Positions 42,009-48,945 of a stretch of 48,945 bases of DNA are shown here, piece by piece. Made by a program: the position numbers and the translations under genes. Each line of letters starts with the position of its first letter. Position 1 is the stretch's first letter. Location: assembly GCA_017695015.1 (NCBI GenBank), contig JADIMD010000121.1, positions 1 through 48,945 on the forward strand, written 5' to 3'. This DNA comes from Candidatus Cryptobacteroides faecigallinarum. Lineage in GTDB: Bacteria; Bacteroidota; Bacteroidia; Bacteroidales; UBA932. The notes beneath the pieces were generated by a model. It had not been told where the DNA came from. It saw only the letters and a list, made by a program, of their open reading frames with translations, and made no database searches.

Positions 42009-44738
42009 ATGAGTATAGATGACATCGGGCTCCCTACCGGGGAGGAATATGACGACGATATCAATGAAGCCCCGCTGGACGAGACATCGGAAATGTCCTC
42101 CGGCAAGTTTGACAGGCTTCTCGGAGAAGACAGCCGGAAATTCAAGCTGTCCGGGATGTTCAAGGAATGGTTCCTGGACTTCTCCTCGTATGTCATCCTT
42201 CAAAGGGCCGTCCCTCATATCATAGACGGGCTGAAACCTGTCCAGCGCAGGGTGCTCCATGCAATGTACAAGATGGACGACGGCAGCCTCACCAAGGTTG
42301 CCAACATCGTAGGTCAGGCGATGCAGTACCATCCCCATGGAGACGCCTCCATTCTCGGGGCATTGGTGACATTGGGACAGAAGGACCTTCTCATCGACTG
42401 CCAGGGAAACTGGGGAAACATCCTGACAGGAGACTCCAATGCAGCACCGAGGTACATTGAGGCAAGGCTCTCGAAATTTGCCAAGGAGGTCGTCTTCAAT
42501 CCCAAGACCACCAACTGGATGACCTCGTATGACGGGCGCAACCAGGAGCCTGTGGAGCTTCCCGTTAAATTCCCTCTGCTGCTCGCACAGGGAGAAGACG
42601 GTATTGCCGTAGGACTTGCATCCAAGATTCTTCCGCATAATTTCAACGAGCTGATCGATGCTTCCATCGACATCCTCGAAGGGAGGGATTTCGAACTTTA
42701 TCCTGACTTCCCTACTGGAGGCTTTGCGGACTGCTCGAAATACAACAAGGGCCAGAGGGGAGGAGCCGTAAGGGTGAGGGCAAGGATAGACAAGATAGAC
42801 AAAAGCACTTTGGCAATCACCGAGCTACCTTTCGGACAGACGACAGAGAGGCTGATAGACTCGATACTGAAGGCCAAGGACAAAGGGAAAATCAAGATAA
42901 AGAAGATTGACGACCTCACCACAAGGCAGGCCAATATCCTGATTCACCTTCCCAACGATGTCTCCCCTGACAAGACAATCGATGCCCTGTATGCATTCAC
43001 CAACTGCGAGGTCTCCATATCCCCTAATGCCTGCGTGATTGTGGACAACAAGCCGCAGTTCCTGAATGTGGATGATATCCTCAGATACAGCACCAGGCAT
43101 ACCATGGAACTGCTCGGGCAGGAGCTCCGGATCAGGCTCGACGAGCTCATGGAAGACTGGCACTACAGTTCTCTGGAGAAGATTTTCTTCGAGAACAGGG
43201 TCTACAAGATTCTTGAAGCCGACTCCCGCAGCTGGGAGGAACAGCTTGCCCAGGTGTTCGACGAGATGAAAAAATACCAGGACCGGCTGGAAAGGGAAAT
43301 CGTCATGGAAGACATCCTGAAACTGGTGGAAAAGCCGGTGAGGAAGATTTCCAAGTTCGACACCAAGGCCGTGGACGAAAAGCTCAGAGGCATCGAGGAC
43401 GAAATGGACGAGGTAAAGAACCATCTCGAACATCTTACCGAGTTTACTGTCAACTATTTCCGCAACCTCAAAAAGAAATACGGGAAGAAATATGTCCGCC
43501 ATACCGAGATCACGAATTTCCAGAACATTGCCGTGACGAGGGTGGTCAGCAACAATGCCAAGCTCTTTGCCAACAAGGCAGAAGGATTCGTGGGTATCGG
43601 GCTCAAGAAAGAGGACAATGCGGAGTTCATCTGCGACTGCTCAGACCTTTCAGAAGTCATCGTGTTCAACAAGAACGGCAAATATCGCGTCACCAAGGTC
43701 AGCGACAAGGCATTTTTCGGACCTGACATCATCCATGTCGGGCTGTTCGACAGGAATGACCAGCGCACCACCTACAATGTCATATACAAGGACGGCAAGA
43801 ACGGGCCTTACTATGCAAAGAGGTTCGCCGTGGGTGGAGTGACGAGAGACAAGGAATATGACATCACCCAGGGGAATGAAGGGTCATCCGTAATGTGGTT
43901 CACGGCAAATGCCAACGGAGAGGCAGAAACAGTGAAAATCTACCTGCGTCCGAGGCTGAAACTCAAGAAACTCATCAGCGAATACGACTTTTCGGGACTT
44001 GCAATAAAGGGAAGGTCATCGAGAGGCAATCTCGTCTCCAAGAACCCTATCCAGAGAATCATGCTCAAAAGCAAGGGCATCTCCACCATCGGAGGGAAAG
44101 ACATATGGTTCGACTCCGACATCCAGAGGCTCAATGAAGACGCCAGAGGCGACTATCTCGGACAGTTCGGCAGCAATGACCATATCCTTGCCATATTCAA
44201 GGACGGTACATATTACACGACTTCCACGGATTTGAGCAACAGATACCAGGGAGAACTGCTGAAAATAGAGAAGCTCGACACATCCAAGACATGGACTGCC
44301 CTGTATTATGACGGAGAGGTAAAGGCTTTCTATATCAAAAGGTTCAGCTTCGAAATCAACGACAACAACCCTGTCTCTTTCATTTCCGACGGGAAAGGGT
44401 CATACCTCGTGGAAATCTGCGACGACAGGCATCCTCAGGCAGAAATCGTTTTCGGAGGCAAGAATGAGCACAGGGCTGCTGAAAATATCGACGCCGAAGA
44501 GTTCATCGCCAAGAAAGGTCTCGCTGCCAAAGGAAAGAAGGTCAGCCAGTACGAAGTGAAGTCCGTCAGGTTCATCGAACCTCTGCACAAGCCAGAAGAT
44601 GACATTGAAGACAATGACCTGCAGGCTGAAGGCAACGGCACCGAATCTGACATCAATGCAGCACAGGCGCCAGCAGATGAGGACATCACGGATGTTTCCG
44701 GCATGATGAACGATGACGACCAGCCAACATTGTTCTAA
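42009..44738 (+). CDS. parC: DNA topoisomerase IV / gyrase-type subunit A
   Basis: A 909-residue type II topoisomerase subunit that cuts and rejoins duplex DNA. The N-terminal winged-helix domain has RAVPHIIDGLKPVQRRVLHA (about 65-84) and HPHGDASILGALV. The catalytic Tyr is Tyr149 in AAPRYIEARLSKFA. A coiled-coil segment (about 410-490) and a C-terminal beta-pinwheel follow (blades such as EVIVFNKNGKYRVTKVS). The gyrase A GyrA-box (QRRGGKG) is not seen, so topoisomerase IV (ParC) is favoured. An acidic tail (DDIEDNDLQAEGNGTESD) ends the protein. parE is not in the window. Confidence 0.9.
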   Translation: MSIDDIGLPTGEEYDDDINEAPLDETSEMSSGKFDRLLGEDSRKFKLSGMFKEWFLDFSSYVILQRAVPHIIDGLKPVQRRVLHAMYKMDDGSLTKVANIVGQAMQYHPHGDASILGALVTLGQKDLLIDCQGNWGNILTGDSNAAPRYIEARLSKFAKEVVFNPKTTNWMTSYDGRNQEPVELPVKFPLLLAQGEDGIAVGLASKILPHNFNELIDASIDILEGRDFELYPDFPTGGFADCSKYNKGQRGGAVRVRARIDKIDKSTLAITELPFGQTTERLIDSILKAKDKGKIKIKKIDDLTTRQANILIHLPNDVSPDKTIDALYAFTNCEVSISPNACVIVDNKPQFLNVDDILRYSTRHTMELLGQELRIRLDELMEDWHYSSLEKIFFENRVYKILEADSRSWEEQLAQVFDEMKKYQDRLEREIVMEDILKLVEKPVRKISKFDTKAVDEKLRGIEDEMDEVKNHLEHLTEFTVNYFRNLKKKYGKKYVRHTEITNFQNIAVTRVVSNNAKLFANKAEGFVGIGLKKEDNAEFICDCSDLSEVIVFNKNGKYRVTKVSDKAFFGPDIIHVGLFDRNDQRTTYNVIYKDGKNGPYYAKRFAVGGVTRDKEYDITQGNEGSSVMWFTANANGEAETVKIYLRPRLKLKKLISEYDFSGLAIKGRSSRGNLVSKNPIQRIMLKSKGISTIGGKDIWFDSDIQRLNEDARGDYLGQFGSNDHILAIFKDGTYYTTSTDLSNRYQGELLKIEKLDTSKTWTALYYDGEVKAFYIKRFSFEINDNNPVSFISDGKGSYLVEICDDRHPQAEIVFGGKNEHRAAENIDAEEFIAKKGLAAKGKKVSQYEVKSVRFIEPLHKPEDDIEDNDLQAEGNGTESDINAAQAPADEDITDVSGMMNDDDQPTLF

Positions 44739-44748
44739 GACAGAAGGC

Positions 44749-45264
44749 ATGACAATATCATTGACAGGATTCATGGGAAGCGGTAAAAGCAGTGTCGGGA
44801 AAGAACTCTCGGCACTGCTTTCATATCCTGTCATAGACCTCGACTCATATATCGAAGAAAAAGAGGGCAGGTCTATCCCTGAAATTTTTGCATCCGGAGG
44901 AGAAGCGGCATTCCGCAGAATGGAGCTTGACGCCCTGACAGAGCTGCTCTCTGATCCCGTGCAGATGATTCTTTCTCTCGGAGGCGGCACCCTCACTACG
45001 CCTGAATGCGCAGAACTGGTCCACAGGAAGACCTTGTGCATCTACCTGAGAGCCGCCACAGACACCCTTGTCCGAAATCTGGAAGGTGACACTGCAGGAC
45101 GGCCGATGCTTTCGCAGGGCAGCACATCCACTCTGCGCGGCAGGATAGAAGAGCTGATGTCGCTCCGCAGCGGAATATATGAATCCAGCGCCCACCACAT
45201 CATAGATATCGACGGCAAGACCGTAGCCGCCGTCGCCTCTGAAATCGTTTCCGTTATAGGATAA
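44749..45264 (+). CDS. aroK: Shikimate kinase
   Basis: A 171-residue enzyme phosphorylating shikimate at the 3-hydroxyl in aromatic amino acid synthesis. ATG 44749 is chosen because it gives the standard N-terminus MTISLTGFMGSGKSSVGKEL and does not overlap parC. An upstream in-frame ATG at 44713 lies inside parC. The P-loop is GFMGSGKSS (residues 7-15). Shikimate-binding DLDSYIEEKEGRSIPEIF and SLGGGTLTTPE follow, then the lid AGRPML. It sits 10 bp after parC and ends exactly where the convergent recJ stop begins. Confidence 0.94.
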   Translation: MTISLTGFMGSGKSSVGKELSALLSYPVIDLDSYIEEKEGRSIPEIFASGGEAAFRRMELDALTELLSDPVQMILSLGGGTLTTPECAELVHRKTLCIYLRAATDTLVRNLEGDTAGRPMLSQGSTSTLRGRIEELMSLRSGIYESSAHHIIDIDGKTVAAVASEIVSVIG

Positions 45265-46998
45265 TCAGATTATGTCCTCCCTGTCCCGGAGGTCCTTGAC
45301 ACGGAGCTGCAGATTGGCGATGCCGCGATAATAATTTTCCACTACAGAATAGCAGACATCTATAGGGTTGCCGGCCTTGATATGCTCGAAATGCTCCGAC
45401 TTGTTAAAGGCTATCGCCGAAATGGACCTGTACGGCTGCGACTCCTGGATGAGTTCAAGTTTGAGATGACTGCCGTCTGCCCCCACTTTTCTGGCATTGC
45501 CGTTGTCATATACATTCTCAGTAAGGAATACAGGTGCGCTGTTGCCAGGACCGAACGGCTGGAACTGCTTGAGAATCCTGAAGAACTTGGGGGTTATCTG
45601 GGCAAAATCCAGCTTGGTATCTATCATTATCACCGGAGTGAGCATGTCACTGCTGATCTTGCCCTCCATGAATTTCTCTATCCTTTCACAGAATTCAGGA
45701 AGGTTCTCCTCCTTCAGGGTGAGACCTGCCGCATAAAGGTGACCTCCGAAATTCTCTAAAAGGTCTGCGCACGACTCTATGGCCTCATACAGGTCGAACC
45801 CGTGGATGCTCCGTGCCGATCCCGTCACGAAACCGTTGGATCTCGTGAACACTATCGTAGGCCTGTAGAATGCCTCCACAAGCCTTGAAGCCACAATCCC
45901 GACTACACCCTTGTGCCATGACGGATTGTATACTATGGTAGCATTCCTGGAAGAAAGACATTTTCCTGACTGCACCATTTCCAGGGCGTCACGGGTGATT
46001 TCCCTGTCGATATTCTTCCTTTCGTTGTTGTATTTGTTGATTTCCGTACCTATTCTGGCTGCCGTCTCGTCATCGGTTGCCGTCAGAAGCTCCACCGCGA
46101 CCCTGCCGGACTCCATTCTCCCGGCAGCATTTATCCTCGGCCCTATCTTGAACACTATGTCGTCGATAGTGACATGGCCTACATCCAGTCCCGACAGCTG
46201 GATCATCGCCATCAGGCCTGTCCTCGGATTCTCGTTGAGCTGCTTGAGCCCGAAATGCGCAAGAATCCTGTTCTCCCCCACCACTGAAACAAGGTCAGAC
46301 GAAATGCTGACCACAAGGAGATCCAGAAGGGGAATGAGACTTTCGAACGGGATTCCGTTTCTTGAAGAATATGCCTGGACAAGCTTGAATCCTACTCCGC
46401 AGCCCGAAAGGTCGTCGAAAGGATAGTTGCAGTCAGACCTTTTAGGGTCAAGGACAGCTACTGCATCAGGCAGGTCATTCTCAGGAAGATGATGGTCGCA
46501 GATGATCATGTCGATACCCCTCTCGGCCGCATAATTGACCTTGTCATTCGCCTTTATTCCGCAATCGAGGGTTATGATGAGCCTGAAACCGTTCTCGTGT
46601 GCCCAGTCTATGCCCTTGTATGAGACTCCATAGCCTTCATCGTATCTGTCAGGCACATAGAAATCCACATTCGGGGTGAGCCTCCTGAGGAAAGAATATA
46701 CGAGAGAGACGGCAGTGGTCCCGTCTACATCATAGTCACCGTAGACAAGAATCTTCTCGGAGGACGCTATCGCCCTTTCGACTCTCGCGACAGCCTTGTC
46801 CATATCCTGCATCAGGAACGGGTCGTGGAGATTGTCGAGGCTCGGCTTGAAAAAGGCCCTCGCATCCTGAAAAGTTGCAACTCCGCGCTGCACAAGAAGT
46901 TCCGAAAGGACAGGATCAATGCCGAGCTCGGAAGACAGCCTGCTCACCGTCTCCCTGTCGCCTGCATCCTTCAATATCCATTTCCTTTCCTTCCCCAT
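45265..46998 (-). CDS. recJ: Single-stranded-DNA-specific exonuclease RecJ
   Basis: A 577-residue DHH-family 5'-3' exonuclease used in recombination and mismatch or base-excision repair. Start at ATG 46998 (MGKERKWILKD) rather than TTG 47007. Metal-binding motifs: LVYGDYDVDGTTA (about 83-95), LDCGIKAND, and DHHLPEND (the DHH signature). The DHHA1 domain holds HKGVVGIVASRL and NFGGHLYAAGLTL. The C-terminal OB-fold region includes FQPFGPGNSAPVF. A TATATTTG element ends only about six bases before this ATG, so the mRNA may be nearly leaderless. Divergent from lysS, convergent with aroK. Confidence 0.95.
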   Translation of the reverse strand: MGKERKWILKDAGDRETVSRLSSELGIDPVLSELLVQRGVATFQDARAFFKPSLDNLHDPFLMQDMDKAVARVERAIASSEKILVYGDYDVDGTTAVSLVYSFLRRLTPNVDFYVPDRYDEGYGVSYKGIDWAHENGFRLIITLDCGIKANDKVNYAAERGIDMIICDHHLPENDLPDAVAVLDPKRSDCNYPFDDLSGCGVGFKLVQAYSSRNGIPFESLIPLLDLLVVSISSDLVSVVGENRILAHFGLKQLNENPRTGLMAMIQLSGLDVGHVTIDDIVFKIGPRINAAGRMESGRVAVELLTATDDETAARIGTEINKYNNERKNIDREITRDALEMVQSGKCLSSRNATIVYNPSWHKGVVGIVASRLVEAFYRPTIVFTRSNGFVTGSARSIHGFDLYEAIESCADLLENFGGHLYAAGLTLKEENLPEFCERIEKFMEGKISSDMLTPVIMIDTKLDFAQITPKFFRILKQFQPFGPGNSAPVFLTENVYDNGNARKVGADGSHLKLELIQESQPYRSISAIAFNKSEHFEHIKAGNPIDVCYSVVENYYRGIANLQLRVKDLRDREDII

Positions 46999-47004
46999 AA
47001 CCGA

Positions 47005-47012
47005 CAAATATA
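47005..47012 (-). promoter_or_regulatory. -7 element for recJ
   Basis: The minus strand reads TATATTTG directly upstream of the recJ ATG (46998). The expected transcription start falls on or next to the start codon. Confidence 0.55.
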
Positions 47013-47056
47013 CTCATTTTCTCCGAATGCTGTTATGATATTCCGACAGTTATTCC

Positions 47057-47064
47057 TATTTTTG
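47057..47064 (+). promoter_or_regulatory. -7 element for lysS
   Basis: TATTTTTG, matching TAnnTTTG, lies 18 bases before the lysS ATG. The -33 element is weak. It supports ATG 47083 and rules out the long upstream extension of the reading frame into recJ. Confidence 0.55.
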
Positions 47065-47082
47065 CGAGATAAATGGGTTTTT

Positions 47083-48600
47083 ATGGAAAATTTGGATTTG
47101 AATGAACAGGAGAGGAACAGGCGCGAAGCCGTGGTGAAACTCAGGGAACTGGGAATCGAGCCATATCCTGCAGCCTTGTATCCTGTCAATGCGACAGCGC
47201 AGAAGATAAAGGATGAATATGATCCCGAAAAGGGCAACATGACCGGACTTGTGATAGCCGGAAGGATAATGTCCCGCAGAATCATGGGGGCAGCATCGTT
47301 CATCGAGCTCCAGGACGAGACCGGACGCATCCAGGTGTACATCAAGAGGGACGAGATATGTCCTGATGAAGACAAGACGATGTACAACACCGTGTTCAAG
47401 AAACTGCTTGACATCGGTGATATTATTGGTATCAGGGGATATGCGTTCTATACCCAGACAGGCCAGCTTTCCGTCCATGCCAAGGAGCTTACAGTATTGA
47501 GCAAGTCTCTCAGGGTGCTTCCTATCGTCAAGGAGAAGGACGGGGAAGTCTACGATGCATTTACAGACCCGGAGCTGAAATACAGGCAGAGATATGTGGA
47601 TCTCATCGTGAACCCTGCCGTCAGGGATGTGTTCGTCAAGAGAAGCCAGATAATCTCCACGATGCGCGAATACTTCAATGAAGCAGGATGCCTTGAAGTG
47701 GAGACGCCTATCCTCCAGCCGATTCCTGGAGGCGCGACCGCAAGGCCGTTCATCACACATCATAACGCCCTCGACATTCCTCTGTACCTCCGTATAGCCA
47801 ACGAGCTCTACCTCAAGAGGCTGATTGTCGGAGGATATTCCGGAGTATACGAGTTCGCGAAGGACTTCCGTAACGAAGGGATGGACAAGACCCACAATCC
47901 TGAATTCACATGCATGGAGATTTATGTGGCATACAAGGACTATATGTGGATGATGGAATTCACCGAGAAGATGCTCGAAAAGATAGCCCTGAAGCTGCAC
48001 GGCACCACTGTGGTCACAATCGGAGACAAGACAGTGGACTTCAAGCCGCCTTACCGCAGGCTGCCTATGCTCGAAGCCATCAAGGAATATGCAGGGGTGG
48101 ACATAGCCGGAATGGACGAGGCACAGCTCAGGGAGACATGCGAGAAGCTGAATGTGCCTGTCACCAAGGAAATGGGAGAGGGCAAGCTGATCGATGCCAT
48201 ATTCGGGGAATACTGCGAGAAGAATCTCGTTCAGCCTGTGTTCATCACCGACTATCCTGTGGCGATGTCTCCTCTCACCAAAAGACACCGCAGCAATCCT
48301 TCCCTTACGGAAAGGTTCGAGCTCTTTGTCTGCGGCAAGGAACTGGCCAATGCATACAGCGAGCTGAACGACCCTATCGACCAGCTCGACAGATTCAAGG
48401 ACCAGCTGAAACAGAGGGAGCACGGAGATGACGAGGCCATGTACATCGACATGGACTTCGTGCGCGCACTGGAATACGGCATGCCTCCTACATCAGGTAT
48501 GGGAATGGGTATCGACCGTCTGACAATGTTCATGACCAACTCCCCTACCATCCAGGATGTACTGTTCTTCCCTCAGATGAAACCTAAGCCGGTGGAATAG
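47083..48600 (+). CDS. lysS: Lysyl-tRNA synthetase, class II
   Basis: A 505-residue enzyme charging tRNA-Lys. ATG 47083 (MENLDLNEQERNRREAVVKL) gives the canonical length; the open frame continues upstream to 46825 inside recJ and is not used. The N-terminal OB-fold anticodon-binding domain includes GRIMSRRIMGAASFIELQDE. Class II motif 1 lies near ETPILQPIPGGATARPF, motif 2 is FRNEGMDKTHNPEFT, and motif 3 is TSGMGMGIDRLTMFMT. A short spacer of 7 bp leads to the SpoU gene. Confidence 0.97.
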   Translation: MENLDLNEQERNRREAVVKLRELGIEPYPAALYPVNATAQKIKDEYDPEKGNMTGLVIAGRIMSRRIMGAASFIELQDETGRIQVYIKRDEICPDEDKTMYNTVFKKLLDIGDIIGIRGYAFYTQTGQLSVHAKELTVLSKSLRVLPIVKEKDGEVYDAFTDPELKYRQRYVDLIVNPAVRDVFVKRSQIISTMREYFNEAGCLEVETPILQPIPGGATARPFITHHNALDIPLYLRIANELYLKRLIVGGYSGVYEFAKDFRNEGMDKTHNPEFTCMEIYVAYKDYMWMMEFTEKMLEKIALKLHGTTVVTIGDKTVDFKPPYRRLPMLEAIKEYAGVDIAGMDEAQLRETCEKLNVPVTKEMGEGKLIDAIFGEYCEKNLVQPVFITDYPVAMSPLTKRHRSNPSLTERFELFVCGKELANAYSELNDPIDQLDRFKDQLKQREHGDDEAMYIDMDFVRALEYGMPPTSGMGMGIDRLTMFMTNSPTIQDVLFFPQMKPKPVE

Positions 48601-48607
48601 TCTTTAT

Positions 48608-48945
48608 ATGAAAAGGGAAACTGTCACATCAGCACAGAATCCGAAAATACGGACCCTGCTCGCACTTCAGGAAAAATCCAGACTGAGGCGCGAGCAGGGT
48701 CTTTTTGTAGTTGAAGGGCGCAGGGAATTGGGACATTGTCTCGACGCAGGATTTATTCCTGACACATTGTTTGTCTGCAGGGAAATCATCTCTGACACTG
48801 ACCTTGATGACATCATCGGAAAGGCAGAGGATGTCATGCACAAGGTCCAAGATCCGGATCTGCAGGTCATCGAGATCCCGGCGGCGCTGTATGACAAGGT
48901 GGCATACCGGGGAGGGACAGAAGGGATAATAGCGGAAATGAAATG
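48608..48945 (+). CDS. SpoU/TrmH-family RNA methyltransferase, N-terminal part (cut by window end)
   Basis: An open frame from ATG 48608 to the window edge without a stop, about 112 residues visible. It begins MKRETVTSAQNPKIRTLLAL and contains QGLFVVEGRREL and YDKVAYRGGTEGIIAEM, hallmarks of the substrate-binding N-terminal domain of SpoU-type 2'-O-ribose methyltransferases (ribosomal eL30-like fold). The catalytic knot domain would lie beyond the window. It starts 7 bp after lysS and is probably cotranscribed. The target RNA is unknown. Confidence 0.88.
   Translation, partial: MKRETVTSAQNPKIRTLLALQEKSRLRREQGLFVVEGRRELGHCLDAGFIPDTLFVCREIISDTDLDDIIGKAEDVMHKVQDPDLQVIEIPAALYDKVAYRGGTEGIIAEMK

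Noticed and set aside
41070..42638. 522-codon open frame antisense to era and parC
   Set aside because: Mirror of two well-recognised genes; product is His/Val-rich with no family features.
46825..47082. N-terminal extension of lysyl-tRNA synthetase
   Set aside because: Overlaps recJ on the other strand; the canonical LysS start and a -7 element fit ATG 47083.
47056..48423. 455-codon open frame antisense to lysS
   Set aside because: Shadow of a conserved gene; no recognisable motifs.

Overview
This window looks like chromosomal DNA of a Bacteroidales bacterium of intermediate G+C content. The evidence is a SusC/SusD pair with DUF4843- and PKD-like lipoproteins, a complete Bat (aerotolerance) operon, Bacteroidota-type promoters (TTG, about 20 bp, TAnnTTTG) in front of many genes, and mostly weak Shine-Dalgarno signals. 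A Rikenellaceae/Cryptobacteroides-like lineage would fit, but that is a guess. No phage, insertion sequence or CRISPR array is visible.

Layout. 1-539 is non-coding and rich in inverted repeats. 540-6078 (minus) holds ppdK, a PIN-PhoH ATPase and a protein that resembles a decayed second half of PurL. 6180-13202 (plus) holds folC and a giant alpha-2-macroglobulin-like protein. 13203-14603 is a gene-poor island with a perfect 40-bp palindrome, an rRNA-like leader driving a lone tRNA-Val(UAC), a 22-bp tandem repeat and three tandem 63-bp hairpin elements. 14604-24239 is a SusC/SusD nutrient-import operon (SusC, SusD, DUF4843, PKD-like, TlpA-like, TIG lipoprotein). It is followed by a small lipoprotein with its own promoter and a lipoprotein nuclease. 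26610-28563 carries a SpoU-type RNA methyltransferase and glyA.

28560-36890 (minus) is the Bat operon in the order moxR, DUF58, DUF4381-like, batA, batB, batC, batD-batE, with batD and batE fused. truA diverges from it, followed by exbB-exbD-tonB (37777-39693), which could energise SusC-type transporters. 39746-45264 carries an Rsu/Rlu pseudouridine synthase with an Arg-rich repeat tail, era, a parC-type topoisomerase subunit and aroK. recJ converges on aroK. lysS diverges from recJ and is followed by the start of a second SpoU RNA methyltransferase, cut by the window edge.

The best candidates for something undescribed are: the 63-bp hairpin family (three copies with exact 73-bp period at 14155-14363 and an inverted copy at 172-236, with a covarying base pair); the PurL-like pseudoenzyme candidate; the MoxR ATPase with Gly in place of the Walker B glutamate; and the BatD-BatE fusion. 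All calls were made by reading the sequence; no database search was run. Several start codons were moved from the longest possible reading frame to an internal ATG, and the reason is stated in each case.
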